NCBI RefSeq assembly: GCF_023701695.1
Contig: NZ_JAJOZC010000001.1
Span: 6,075,894 to 6,139,893 of the forward strand
DNA length: 64,000 nucleotides
Direction of reading: 5' to 3'
Source of the DNA: Streptomyces sp. RKAG290
GTDB lineage: Bacteria > Actinomycetota > Actinomycetes > Streptomycetales > Streptomycetaceae
This document shows, piece after piece, positions 54,190 to 62,918 of the stretch. The notes below the pieces were generated by a model. The model searched no databases and was not told where the DNA came from. It saw only the letters and a program-made list of their open reading frames with translations. Within the stretch, counting starts at the first letter, position 1; each line of letters begins with the position of its first letter. The position numbers and the translations under genes are program-made.

Positions 54190-55341
54190 ATGAACCTGGA
54201 GCTCAGCGAGGAGCAGGAAGCCGTCCGGCAGCTCGCCAAGGACTTCGTCGCCCGTGACATCGCGCCGCACGTCGTCGAGTGGGACCGGGCCGAGAGCGTC
54301 GACAAGTCGATCGTGAAGAAGCTGGGCTCGCTCGGCTTCCTCGGGCTGACCGTTCCCGAGGAGTACGGCGGCTCGGGCGGTGACCACCTCGCCTACTGCC
54401 TGGTGACCGAGGAGCTCGGCCGCGGCGACTCCTCGGTGCGCGGCATCGTCTCGGTCTCCCTGGGGCTGGTCGCCAAGACCATCGCCGCCTGGGGCGACGA
54501 CGAGCAGAAGGGGCAGTGGCTGCCGCGCCTGACCGCCGGCGACGCGGTCGGCTGCTTCGGCCTCACCGAGCCGGGCACCGGGTCGGACGCCGGGAACCTG
54601 ACGACGAAGGCCGTGCGGGACGGCGACGGCTACGTCATCAATGGCAGCAAGATGTTCATCACCAACGGCACCTGGGCCGACGTGGTGCTCCTCTTCGCCC
54701 GCACCAACGACACCCCCGGCCACAAGGGCATATCCGCCTTCCTGGTCCCCACCGACACCCCGGGCCTCACCCGTCGCACCATCCACGGCAAGCTCGGCCT
54801 GCGCGGCCAGGCGACGGCTGAGGTGGTGCTGGAGGACGTACGGGTCCCCGCCACCGCCCTCATGGGCCCCGAGGGCAAGGGCTTCTCGATCGCCATGTCC
54901 GCACTGGCCAAGGGGCGGATGTCGGTCGCGGCCGGCTGCGTCGGCATCGCGCAGGCGGCCCTGGACGCGGCCGTGGGGTACGCGGCAGAGCGCGAACAGT
55001 TCGGCAAGTCCATCGCGAGCTACCAGCTCGTCCAGGAGCTCATCAGCGACATCTCCGTGGACGTCGACGCCGCCCGCCTGCTCACCTGGCGGGTGGCCGA
55101 CCTGATCGACCGCGGCGAGGACTTCGCCACCGCGGCCTCCCAGGCGAAGCTGTTCGCCTCCGAGGCCGCCGTCCGCGCCGCCAACAATGCCCTCCAGGTG
55201 TTCGGCGGCTACGGCTACATCGACGAGTACCCGGTGGGCAAGCTGCTGCGCGACGCCCGGGTGATGACGCTCTACGAGGGCACCAGCCAGATCCAGAAGC
55301 TGATCATCGGCCGTGCGCTGACGGGCGTCTCCGCCTTCTGA
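54190..55341 (+). CDS. Acyl-CoA dehydrogenase
   Basis: A 383-residue flavoenzyme that introduces the alpha,beta double bond into acyl-CoA. Conserved ACAD segments: CFGLTEPGTGSDAGNLTTKA, INGSKMFITNGTWAD, GRMSVAAGCVGIAQAALD, FGKSIASYQLVQELISDISVD, NALQVFGGYGYIDEYPVGKLLRDARV and the catalytic Glu in TLYEGTSQIQKLIIGRAL. ATG at 54190 has GGAGG at 54177-54181. It is probably under the divergent TetR. The chain-length preference cannot be told. Confidence 0.94.
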   Translation: MNLELSEEQEAVRQLAKDFVARDIAPHVVEWDRAESVDKSIVKKLGSLGFLGLTVPEEYGGSGGDHLAYCLVTEELGRGDSSVRGIVSVSLGLVAKTIAAWGDDEQKGQWLPRLTAGDAVGCFGLTEPGTGSDAGNLTTKAVRDGDGYVINGSKMFITNGTWADVVLLFARTNDTPGHKGISAFLVPTDTPGLTRRTIHGKLGLRGQATAEVVLEDVRVPATALMGPEGKGFSIAMSALAKGRMSVAAGCVGIAQAALDAAVGYAAEREQFGKSIASYQLVQELISDISVDVDAARLLTWRVADLIDRGEDFATAASQAKLFASEAAVRAANNALQVFGGYGYIDEYPVGKLLRDARVMTLYEGTSQIQKLIIGRALTGVSAF

Positions 55342-55433
55342 GGGCGCCGCTCCGCGCCGGACGGGCAGCCTGAGTACCGGACTGAGTACGCGGACGGATG
55401 TGGCGTGCGCCACGCCGTCCGATGCTGAGCGGC

Positions 55434-55724
55434 ATGAGTGAGACGACATCGGTCAAACAGCAGAGCACCGCCGCCTTCTACGGCCAGGCCGTCGCGTCCT
55501 TCGGGGTGGCGATGGGTGCGGTGGCTCTCGGGATCTACTTCCTCGACGCGGACGCCTGGGTGCGCGGCTTCCTCGCCATCGGCGTCCTCTATCTGGTCAC
55601 GTCCTGCTTCACCCTGGCCAAGGTCATCAGGGACCGGCAGGAGGCGGGCCAGCTGATCAGCCGGGTCGACCAGGCCAGGCTGGAGAAGATCCTCGCCGAG
55701 CACGACCCCTTCCAGAAGCTCTGA
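55434..55724 (+). CDS. YiaA/YiaB family small membrane protein
   Basis: A 96-residue protein from ATG 55434 with two hydrophobic segments (SFGVAMGAVALGIYFLDA and WVRGFLAIGVLYLVTSCFTLAKV) that match the YiaA/YiaB inner-membrane domain. A cytoplasmic helical tail (RDRQEAGQLISRVDQARLEKILAEHDPF) follows. Function unknown. Confidence 0.82.
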   Translation: MSETTSVKQQSTAAFYGQAVASFGVAMGAVALGIYFLDADAWVRGFLAIGVLYLVTSCFTLAKVIRDRQEAGQLISRVDQARLEKILAEHDPFQKL

Positions 55725-55744
55725 CGATCTCACCCCGCGGACCC

Positions 55745-55760
55745 CTAAGCGCTTGCTCAG
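55745..55760. promoter_or_regulatory. 16-bp operator upstream of TetR gene (copy 1)
   Basis: CTAAGCGCTTGCTCAG, an inverted repeat of the form TRAGC-N4-GCTCA, is repeated exactly at 56993-57008. It lies about 42 nt before the TetR start, with a -10-like TATGGT downstream (55769-55774). Confidence 0.8.
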
Positions 55761-55801
55761 GTTCGAGGTATGGTGTGCGTCCTGCTGACTGAGAGGGGCT
55801 A

Positions 55802-56431
55802 GTGACGATGAGCACGGCGGAGGAGACCGACGGCGAGAACACGCCGTGGGCCGAAGTGACGCCAGAGGCTGCCCGGCGGCTCCTCGTCGCCGCCGTCGAC
55901 GCCTTCGCCGAGCGCGGCTACCACGCGACCACCACCCGGGACATCGCGGGCCGCGCCGGCATGAGCCCCGCCGCGCTCTACATCCACTACAAGACGAAGG
56001 AAGAGCTGCTCCACCGGATCAGCAGGATCGGTCACGACCGCGCCCTGGCCGTCCTGGAGGCCGCGGCCGACAGCGAGGGCACGGCGGCCGAACGGCTCGC
56101 CGACGCCGTGCGGTCCTTCGTCCGCTGGCACGCCGAGCGGCACACCACCGCGCGCGTGGTCCAGTACGAGCTCGACGCCCTGGGCGAGGAGCACCGCACC
56201 GAGATCATCGAGCTGCGCCGCCGCAGCGACGCGGTGGTGCGCCGGATCATCGGTGAGGGCGTGACGGCGGGCGAGTTCGACGTTCCGGACGTGCCGGGCA
56301 CGACGCTCGCCGTGCTCTCGCTCTGCATCGACGTGGCGCGGTGGTTCAACGCGCAGGGCAGCCGGACACCGGACGAGGTCGGCGAGCTGTACGCCGGCCT
56401 CGTGCTGCGCATGGTCGCGGCCAAGCGGTGA
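55802..56431 (+). CDS. TetR family regulator of the MaoC-like gene
   Basis: A 209-residue TetR. Helix-turn-helix FAERGYHATTTRDIAGRAGMSPAALYIHYKTKEELLHRIS, then a helical ligand domain. The start may be GTG 55802 or ATG 55808. An identical 16-bp inverted repeat lies before this gene and before the convergent MaoC gene, so it probably represses both; the natural ligand would be an acyl-CoA or related lipid. Confidence 0.87.
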   Translation: MTMSTAEETDGENTPWAEVTPEAARRLLVAAVDAFAERGYHATTTRDIAGRAGMSPAALYIHYKTKEELLHRISRIGHDRALAVLEAAADSEGTAAERLADAVRSFVRWHAERHTTARVVQYELDALGEEHRTEIIELRRRSDAVVRRIIGEGVTAGEFDVPDVPGTTLAVLSLCIDVARWFNAQGSRTPDEVGELYAGLVLRMVAAKR

Positions 56432-56483
56432 CGTCTGCGCCCCCGGCCTCGGGGCCGGGGGCGCAGACGCGCGGTGGCGGAGC

Positions 56484-56945
56484 TCAGAAGTAGTACCGCG
56501 ACACCGACTCGGCCACGCAGGCCGGCTTGTCGCTGCCTTCGCGCTCGATCGTGACGAGAGCGGTGATCTGCACGCCGCCGCCCGCCTCCTCGACGCTCTT
56601 CAGGACCGCCGTCGCCCGCAGCCGCGATCCGACCGGCACCGTGGAGGGGAACCGGACCTTGTTGGTCCCGTAGTTGATGCCCATCTTCATGCCCTCGACC
56701 CGCATGACCTGCGGTACCAGGGCCGGCAGCAGCGAGAGGGTGAGGTAGCCGTGCGCGATCGTCGTGCCGAACGGCCCGGCGGCGGCCCGCTCCGGGTCCA
56801 CGTGGATCCACTGGTGGTCACCGGTGGCCTCGGCGAAGAGGTCGACCCTCTTCTGCTCGATCTCCAGCCAGTCGCTGTGTCCCAGCTGTTCACCCACGCC
56901 GTCACGCAGCTCCTGCGCGGACGTGAAGATCCTCGGCTCTGCCAT
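56484..56945 (-). CDS. MaoC-like dehydratase
   Basis: A 153-residue hot-dog fold protein. The R-specific hydratase motif region appears as LFAEATGDHQWIHVDPERAAAGPFGTTIAHGYLTLSL, with the catalytic Asp and His in GDHQWIHVD. MaoC proteins hydrate enoyl-CoA. ATG at 56945 is preferred to the long upstream frame. The 16-bp operator at 56993-57008 lies 48 nt upstream. It converges with the TetR gene across a short hairpin-like gap (56436-56466). Confidence 0.88.
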   Translation of the reverse strand: MAEPRIFTSAQELRDGVGEQLGHSDWLEIEQKRVDLFAEATGDHQWIHVDPERAAAGPFGTTIAHGYLTLSLLPALVPQVMRVEGMKMGINYGTNKVRFPSTVPVGSRLRATAVLKSVEEAGGGVQITALVTIEREGSDKPACVAESVSRYYF

Positions 56946-56992
56946 GTCCCTGGTCCCTGCCTTCCCGCTCAACCATCCGTCGTCGGCGCTTT

Positions 56993-57008
56993 CTAAGCGC
57001 TTGCTCAG
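56993..57008. promoter_or_regulatory. 16-bp operator upstream of MaoC-like gene (copy 2)
   Basis: CTAAGCGCTTGCTCAG is identical to 55745-55760. It is placed to block the MaoC promoter. Confidence 0.8.
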
Positions 57009-57062
57009 CATGGTTCGCGGGTGCGTTCCTGTCAACGACGAACCGGCCGGGAACGGGCCACG

Positions 57063-57068
57063 TAGGGT
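57063..57068 (+). promoter_or_regulatory. TAGGGT -10 element of a probably leaderless soxR transcript
   Basis: TAGGGT ends 7 nt before the soxR GTG at 57076. Transcription would then begin at or next to the start codon, a common arrangement in Streptomyces. Confidence 0.55.
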
Positions 57069-57075
57069 TCGAGGA

Positions 57076-57576
57076 GTGCCCCAGATCCCACAGACACTCC
57101 ATGAACTCACGGTCGGCCAGCTCTCCGCGCGCAGTGGCGCAGCGGTCTCGGCGCTGCACTTCTACGAGGCCAAGGGCCTGATCAGCAGCCGCCGCACCAG
57201 CGGCAACCAGCGTCGTTACGACCGGGACGCGCTGCGCCGGGTCGCCTTCGTCCGCGCCGCCCAGCGGGTCGGCATCCCGCTGGCCACCATCCGGGACGCA
57301 CTGGCCGAACTCCCGGAGGAGCGCACCCCGAACCGCGACGACTGGGCGCGGCTCTCCGAGGCGTGGCGCTCCGAGCTGGACGAGCGGATCCACCAGCTCG
57401 CCCGGCTGCGCGACCACCTCACCGACTGCATCGGCTGCGGCTGTCTTTCGCTGGAGACCTGTGTCCTGTCCAACCCGAACGACATCTCCGGCGACCGGAT
57501 CAGCGGCTCGCGGCTGATGCCGGAGAGCAAGGCCGTGGGGAGCAGGGCCGTGCAGCGGCCCTCGGAAGGCAGCTGA
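57076..57576 (+). CDS. soxR: Redox-sensitive transcriptional activator SoxR
   Basis: A 166-residue MerR-family regulator. The MerR winged helix is LTVGQLSARSGAAVSALHFYEAKGLISSRRTSGNQRRYDRD, and the [2Fe-2S] motif CIGCGCLSLETC (CxxCxC-x5-C) is intact. In streptomycetes SoxR responds to redox-active antibiotics and controls export and modifying enzymes rather than soxS. The GTG at 57076 lacks a spaced ribosome binding site but has a -10 hexamer just upstream, pointing to a leaderless mRNA. Confidence 0.94.
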   Translation: MPQIPQTLHELTVGQLSARSGAAVSALHFYEAKGLISSRRTSGNQRRYDRDALRRVAFVRAAQRVGIPLATIRDALAELPEERTPNRDDWARLSEAWRSELDERIHQLARLRDHLTDCIGCGCLSLETCVLSNPNDISGDRISGSRLMPESKAVGSRAVQRPSEGS

Positions 57577-57648
57577 GGCTCCCGGCCGTGATGTGTTGCC
57601 CGTCCGGCAGCCGTGCGTCGACGGACGCCGGGCGGGCCGCTCCGTTCC

Positions 57649-58260
57649 TCAGGCCACCGACGCCAGATCGCCCAGCCGGGTCCGCCGGGCCTTCGCCAGC
57701 GCCGCCTCGGTGAGCACGGGCTGCGGCACGACGATTCCGCATCCGGTACAGACCGGGCCGGACCCCGGCTCGCGGTCCGGCTCCTGGCGCCAGGCGATCC
57801 GGGCCTGCGCGCACACCGGGCAACCGGTGCCCGGCTCCGACTCCAGGGCCGAGATCAGCCGGACCAGCACCTCGGCCAGCGGAGCCGCCGGGTGGCGGGC
57901 CGGGTTGTCGCACCGCGCGACCCCGTTCCCGCCCCAGGTGCGCCGGTGCCAGTCGTCGAACGCGCCCGGCCGGCGCAGTCCGTCGTGCTTCTCCCGCCGG
58001 CGGCGCTCGGCGAACCCCGCCTCGTAACCCAGCCAGACGGCCCGCGCCGTCTCCAGCTCCTCCAGTGCGCGCATCAGCCGCACCGGGTCGGGGGCCCGGT
58101 CCTCGGGCCCGATTCCGTGCCGGGCACACAGGTGATCCCAGGTCGCCCGGTGGCCGTACGGAGCGAAGCGCTCCAGGCATTTGCGCAGCGAGTACCGCCG
58201 CAGTGCCAGGTCGCTCCGCGGATCGCGGACCTGTCTCGCAAGACTCCGGAAACCGGCCAT
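57649..58260 (-). CDS. Conserved hypothetical protein with zinc-ribbon-like cysteines
   Basis: A 203-residue protein from ATG 58260. No known domain is recognised. Two cysteine pairs, CPVCAQAR and CTGCGIVVP, near the C-terminus are spaced like a zinc ribbon. The N-terminal half is Arg-rich and helical. It converges with soxR. The unusual 46-residue extension from 58398 is rejected because it lacks a ribosome binding site and coding bias. Confidence 0.65.
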   Translation of the reverse strand: MAGFRSLARQVRDPRSDLALRRYSLRKCLERFAPYGHRATWDHLCARHGIGPEDRAPDPVRLMRALEELETARAVWLGYEAGFAERRRREKHDGLRRPGAFDDWHRRTWGGNGVARCDNPARHPAAPLAEVLVRLISALESEPGTGCPVCAQARIAWRQEPDREPGSGPVCTGCGIVVPQPVLTEAALAKARRTRLGDLASVA

Positions 58261-58412
58261 TGCGCCGCCACCTCCGTCGCTCGTACTCGGTCGCCGGTAC
58301 TTCGGCGTCAGGGAATGGACGTACAACTGCCCGGTTCGGCTCCATTCAAGGGTGCCGATGTCCGAAGAGTGAGATGACCGATCGTCATGTGACGGCATGT
58401 GGTGATTCGGAA

Positions 58413-58433
58413 AAGGTGACCGATGTTCACCTT
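58413..58433. promoter_or_regulatory. Inverted repeat upstream of penicillin acylase gene
   Basis: AAGGTGA and TCACCTT are perfect 7-bp arms with a 7-nt spacer, 58 nt before the acylase start. It is in an AT-richer promoter patch and could bind a MarR- or GntR-type regulator. Confidence 0.5.
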
Positions 58434-58490
58434 ACCGATGGGTCATACCGCCGGTAACCTCCGGCGCATCGGCCTCTCCGAGGAGCATGC

Positions 58491-61331
58491 ATGCCCCCAC
58501 GCACCGGCACTTCCGCCCGCACCGGCAAGTCCAGAGCCGCCACGATCGCGGCCGTTCTCGCGCTAGGAGCCTCCCTGCTGGCCACCGCACCCCATGCGGG
58601 CGCCGCCGAGCCGGACCCCGTACCCGACTACTGCCAAGGACAGTGTGACGACATCCTGCCGCCCGGCGAGAACGGCAACGCCACCCTCGTCGACATTCTC
58701 GGCAACAAGACACTCGGTACCCACCCCGCGCACAGCGACGACCAGCTCGACCGCTACGACGGGCTGGTGGCCGGGCACACCGGCCTCACCGACCAGAAGC
58801 TGACGGACTTCTTCAACGACGCCTCCTTCGGCGTCGCGAAGGACCAGGTGGAGTCCGTCACCTCGCCCCGCGCCGACGTCACCATCACCCGCGACAAGGT
58901 GTCCGGCGTCCCGCACATCAAGGGCACCACCCGCTACGGCACCGAGTTCGGCGCCGGATTCGCGGCCGGTCAGGACCGGCTCTGGCTGATGGACCTCTTC
59001 CGCCACATCGGGCGCGGCGAGCTGACCTCGTTCGCCGGCGGCGCACTGGCCAACCAGGGCCTGGAGCAGCAGTTCTGGCCGCAGGCCCCGTACACCGAGG
59101 CCGATCTGCAGGCCCAGGTCGAGTACATCAGGACCCATGAGGGCGCCCGTGGCGAACAGGCCATGGCCGACGCCCAGGCCTACGTGGACGGCATCAACTC
59201 CTACCGGGACAAGTCGAAGAAGGGCCGCTACTTCCCCGGCGAGTACGTCCTCACCGGCAAGATCGACGCCATCACCAACATCGGCGAGATCCAGCCGTTC
59301 CAGCTGACCGACCTGATCTCCATCGCCTCCGTGGTCGGCGGCCAGTTCGGCGGCGGCGGTGGCGGCGAGGTGCAGGCCGCGCTCTCGCTGCTGTCCGCCC
59401 AGCAGAAGTACGGCGTCGCCGAAGGCACCGAGGTGTGGGAGTCGTTCCGCCAGCGCAACGACCCCGAGGCCGTGCTGACCATCCACGACGGCACCTCGTT
59501 CCCGTACGCGAACAAGCCCGACAAGGCGGTGGGGACGGCCCTTCCCGATCCGGGCTCCGTCACCGCCGAACCACTGATCTACGACCGCAGCGGCTCCGCG
59601 GGCACCAACGCGAAGGCCCCGGTCAAGGCCCCTGCCGCACTCAAGAAGGCCCAGGGCATCTACGACGACGGAGTCATCCCGGAGGGCTCGCTCCCCGGCT
59701 CCGGCTCCGGCGCCCAGAAGCGCGGCATGTCCAACGCCCTGCTGGTCTCCGGCAAGAGCACGGCGAGCGGGAACCCGATCGCCGTGTTCGGCCCGCAGAC
59801 CGGCTACTTCGCCCCGCAGCTGATGATGCTCCAGGAGATCCAGGGCCCCGGCATCAGCGCCCGCGGGGTCTCCTTCGCCGGTGTCGGCATGTACATCCAG
59901 ATGGGCCGCGGCCAGGACTACGCCTGGAGCGCCACCTCGGCCGGCCAGGACATCACCGACACCTACACCGCCCAGCTGTGCGAGCCGGACGGCTCCACGC
60001 CCACCAAGAACTCCACGCACTACCTCTTCCACGGCACGTGCAAGGCCATGGAGAAGATGGAGCGCACCAACTCCTGGAAGCCGACCGTCGCCGACTCCAC
60101 GGCCAAGGGCTCCTACCGGATGCAGGTGTGGCGCACCGACTACGGCATCGTCACCCACCGCGCCACGGTGGACGGCAAACCCGTCGCGTACACCACGCTG
60201 CGCACCACCTACCGGCACGAGGCCGACTCGATCATCGGCTTCCAGATGCTCAACGACCCGTCGTACGTGAAGGACGCCGCCTCCTTCCAGCAGGCGGCGA
60301 GCAGCATCGACTACGCCTTCAACTGGTTCTACGCCGACTCGCGCACCGCCGCCTACTACAACAGCGGCCTGAACCCGGTGCGTCCCGCCGGCGTCGACCC
60401 GGCACTGCCCATCAGGGGCGAGAAGGCGTACGAGTGGCAGGGCTACGACCCGGCCGCCAACACCACCGACCAGGCCCCCTTCGCCGAACACCCGCACTCC
60501 AGCGGCCAGGACTACTACGTCTCCTGGAACAACAAGCAGGCCGAGGGGTACGCCTCCGCGGGCTTCGGGCTCAGCGCCGTGCACCGGGCCGACCTGCTCG
60601 ACGACCGGGTGTCGAAGCTGGTGGAGGAGGGCGGCGTGACCCGCGCCTCCCTCACCCGGGCGATGGCCGACGCCGCGCTCACCGACCTGCGCGGGGAGCA
60701 GCTGCTGCCCGAGCTGCTGAAGGTGATCCGCTCCCAGCCGGTCACGGACCCGGAGCTGAACGCGGCGGTCCAGCAGCTGGACTCCTGGCGGGCGGCGGGC
60801 GCCCAGCGCAAGGAGAGCAGCCCGGGCTCGCACGCGTACAGCTACGCCGACGCGGTGCGGATCATGGACGCCTGGTGGCCGAAGCTGATCGACGCGGAGT
60901 TCAAGCCGGGGCTCGGCGACGACCTCTACGGCGCGCTGACCGCCAACCTCGCCACCGACGAGTCCCCGGCGGCCAGCCACGGGCCGAGCGGAGCGCACAG
61001 CGGCTCGGCGTTCCAGTACGGCTGGTGGGGTTTCGCGGACAAGGACCTGCGCCAGGTGCTGGGGCAGCCGGTCAAGGGGCCGCTGGCCAGGACGTACTGC
61101 GGCAACGGCGACCTGAGCAGCTGCCGCGCGGCGCTGCTGTCCTCGCTGAAGCAGGCGGCGGCGCTGCCGGCGGCCGAGGTGTACCCGGCGGACGCCAACT
61201 GCAAGGCCGGTGAGCAGTGGTGCACCGACTCGATCATCCACCGGGCGCTGGGCGGGATCACGCAGAAGGCGATCCACTGGCAGAACCGCCCCACCTACCA
61301 GCAGGTGGTGGAGTTCCCGGCACACCGTTAG
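58491..61331 (+). CDS. Secreted penicillin acylase family (Ntn-hydrolase) protein
   Basis: A 946-residue secreted hydrolase. Signal peptide: SRAATIAAVLALGASLLATAPHAGA. The pro-chain includes VTITRDKVSGVPHIKGTTRYGTEFGAGFAAGQDRLWLMDLFRHIGRGELTSFAG. The nucleophile should be Ser414 in RGMSNALLVSGK, exposed by autocleavage between the alpha and beta chains; Met precedes it, where many family members have Gly. This family cleaves amide bonds of beta-lactams, acyl-homoserine lactones or lipopeptides; the true substrate is unknown. A perfect hairpin follows the stop. Confidence 0.91.
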   Translation: MPPRTGTSARTGKSRAATIAAVLALGASLLATAPHAGAAEPDPVPDYCQGQCDDILPPGENGNATLVDILGNKTLGTHPAHSDDQLDRYDGLVAGHTGLTDQKLTDFFNDASFGVAKDQVESVTSPRADVTITRDKVSGVPHIKGTTRYGTEFGAGFAAGQDRLWLMDLFRHIGRGELTSFAGGALANQGLEQQFWPQAPYTEADLQAQVEYIRTHEGARGEQAMADAQAYVDGINSYRDKSKKGRYFPGEYVLTGKIDAITNIGEIQPFQLTDLISIASVVGGQFGGGGGGEVQAALSLLSAQQKYGVAEGTEVWESFRQRNDPEAVLTIHDGTSFPYANKPDKAVGTALPDPGSVTAEPLIYDRSGSAGTNAKAPVKAPAALKKAQGIYDDGVIPEGSLPGSGSGAQKRGMSNALLVSGKSTASGNPIAVFGPQTGYFAPQLMMLQEIQGPGISARGVSFAGVGMYIQMGRGQDYAWSATSAGQDITDTYTAQLCEPDGSTPTKNSTHYLFHGTCKAMEKMERTNSWKPTVADSTAKGSYRMQVWRTDYGIVTHRATVDGKPVAYTTLRTTYRHEADSIIGFQMLNDPSYVKDAASFQQAASSIDYAFNWFYADSRTAAYYNSGLNPVRPAGVDPALPIRGEKAYEWQGYDPAANTTDQAPFAEHPHSSGQDYYVSWNNKQAEGYASAGFGLSAVHRADLLDDRVSKLVEEGGVTRASLTRAMADAALTDLRGEQLLPELLKVIRSQPVTDPELNAAVQQLDSWRAAGAQRKESSPGSHAYSYADAVRIMDAWWPKLIDAEFKPGLGDDLYGALTANLATDESPAASHGPSGAHSGSAFQYGWWGFADKDLRQVLGQPVKGPLARTYCGNGDLSSCRAALLSSLKQAAALPAAEVYPADANCKAGEQWCTDSIIHRALGGITQKAIHWQNRPTYQQVVEFPAHR

Positions 61332-61341
61332 GGCCTGCCGT

Positions 61342-61380
61342 CCGGATCAGGCCGGGGCGCGCGAGCCCGGCCTGATCCGG
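61342..61380. terminator. Terminator hairpin after penicillin acylase gene
   Basis: CCGGATCAGGCCGGG (61342-61356) pairs perfectly with 61366-61380 across a 9-nt loop. Confidence 0.8.
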
Positions 61381-61413
61381 ACCGGGCGGCACCAGCCGCC
61401 CCGAAAGGGCTCA

Positions 61414-61452
61414 CGGCCGGGCGGGCCCGCGTGCTGCGGGCCCGCCCGGCCG
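61414..61452. terminator. Terminator hairpin at the 3' end of the NamZ-like gene
   Basis: A perfect 17-bp stem (61414-61430 with 61436-61452) and a 5-nt loop lies 5 nt from the end of the convergent gene. Confidence 0.8.
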
Positions 61453-61456
61453 CACC

Positions 61457-62734
61457 TCACCGGTACTGCAGATACCGCTTGCGCACCGCACGGAACGCGG
61501 CGAGATCCGCCGCCCACGCCCCGACGACCTCATCCGTGTCCGCGCCCGCGTCGATCATCGTGCGGACCCGGGTGTTGCCGGTGAGCTTGTCGATCCAGTT
61601 GTCCGGCCGCCAGGCGAACCCGCTCCAGGTCCGCTTCGCCGTCACGAGCAGCGCGATCCCGGTGCGCACCGGGTCGAAGACCTCCCGGTCCTGGACGTGC
61701 AGCTGCACCCCGCCCACCGTTTTGCCCTCGAACTTGGAGAACGTCGGCGCGAAGTACGCCTCGCGGAAGGCCACCCCCGGCAGGTCCAGGGCGTTCGCCG
61801 CGGCGGCCCACCTGTGGTCGACACCCTCCGCGCCGAGCAGCTCGAACGGCCGCGTCGTGCCGCGCCCCTCGGAGAGGTTCGTGCCCTCGAAGAGGCAGGT
61901 GCCCGAGTAGACCAGCGCGGTGTCCGGCGTCGGCATGTTGGGGCTCGGCGGCACCCACGGCAGCCCGGTCGCGTCGAAGAAGTCCGAGCGCGACCACCCC
62001 GACATCTTCACAATCTCCAGCTCGGCCGGGCGCTCCGCCAGGAACTCTCCGTTGAACAGCAGGGCGAGTTCGGTGACCGTCATCCCGTGCGCCTGGGCGA
62101 TCTCCCGGCGGCCCACGAAGGTGCCGAAGGCCGGATCGAGGACCGGCCCGAGCGCGGCCCGTCCCGTCACCGGGTTCGGCCGGTCCAGCACGACGAACTT
62201 CTTGCCCGCGAGGGCCGCCGCCTCCATGCAGTCGTACAGCGTCCAGATGTACGTGTAGAAGCGGGCGCCCGCGTCCTGGATGTCGAACACGATCGTGTCG
62301 ACACCGGACGCCGTGAAGACGTCGGCCAGCGGCTGCCCGCTCTTGAGGTACGTGTCGTAGACCGGCAGCCCGGTCGCGGGGTCGTCGTACCGTCCCTCCG
62401 AGCCGCCCGCCTGCGCGGTGCCGCGGAAGCCGTGCTCGGGCCCGAAGACGGCGGTCAGGTTCACCCGCCCGTCGGGGTGCATCACGTCGACGATGTGCCG
62501 CACGTCGGAGGTGACCCCGGTCGGGTTGGTGACGATGCCCACCCGCTGGCCCTTCAGGAGCGCGTAGCCGTCCGCCGCCAGCCGGTCGAAGCCGGTACGG
62601 AGCCGGCCGTGGCCGCCTCCGTGTCCGTTGCCGTGCGAGGAGCGGGCGGCCGCGGGTCCGGCCGAAGCGGCGGTCGCGGCGAGCGCCCCCACCGCACCGC
62701 CGGCGGCCAGCAGTCCACGCCTGGACAGGCTCAT
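61457..62734 (-). CDS. NamZ-like exo-beta-N-acetylmuramidase (DUF1343, GH171)
   Basis: A 425-residue exported protein from ATG 62734, with GGAGG upstream. A Tat-type signal (LSRRGLLAAGGAVGALAATAASAG) is followed by a His/Gly-rich linker (SSHGNGHGGGHG). The DUF1343 core is clear: GQRVGIVTNPTGV, FGPEHGFRGTAQAGG, GLPVYDTY, FDIQDAGARFYTYIWTLYDCMEAA, VLDRPNPV and LFEGTNLSEGRGTTRPFELLGAE. Characterised NamZ enzymes release N-acetylmuramic acid from peptidoglycan fragments. It may act in cell-wall recycling outside the cell. It converges with the acylase. Confidence 0.9.
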   Translation of the reverse strand: MSLSRRGLLAAGGAVGALAATAASAGPAAARSSHGNGHGGGHGRLRTGFDRLAADGYALLKGQRVGIVTNPTGVTSDVRHIVDVMHPDGRVNLTAVFGPEHGFRGTAQAGGSEGRYDDPATGLPVYDTYLKSGQPLADVFTASGVDTIVFDIQDAGARFYTYIWTLYDCMEAAALAGKKFVVLDRPNPVTGRAALGPVLDPAFGTFVGRREIAQAHGMTVTELALLFNGEFLAERPAELEIVKMSGWSRSDFFDATGLPWVPPSPNMPTPDTALVYSGTCLFEGTNLSEGRGTTRPFELLGAEGVDHRWAAAANALDLPGVAFREAYFAPTFSKFEGKTVGGVQLHVQDREVFDPVRTGIALLVTAKRTWSGFAWRPDNWIDKLTGNTRVRTMIDAGADTDEVVGAWAADLAAFRAVRKRYLQYR

Positions 62735-62867
62735 TCGGCTACCTCCATGATCGCGATGTGTGTCATGGCCACGCACGCTAGCGCGCGGACCGGCCGCTGG
62801 GAACGAGCCGGACGGGACGGCTGTGCCCGGAGTGACGGACGAGTCGCTCCAACCCCTTCCGCGACGA

Positions 62868-62886
62868 CATACCGACTGGTTAGTCT
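62868..62886 (+). promoter_or_regulatory. Promoter with TetR-like site before the SDR gene
   Basis: CATACCGACTGGTTAGTCT combines an operator-like CATACCGACTGGT (62868-62880) and a -10-like TAGTCT (62881-62886), 33 nt before the SDR start. On the opposite strand ACCAGTCGGTATG differs by one base from ACCGGTCGGTATG at 38389-38412. Confidence 0.5.
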
Positions 62887-62918
62887 GCTGGGGCAGTCGG
62901 CTGAGAGAGGCGGGACCG

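Noticed and set aside
58563..61325. A 920-codon open frame on the minus strand opposite the penicillin acylase
   Set aside because: This is the same GC-skew artefact. The acylase on the plus strand has a signal peptide and catalytic motifs.
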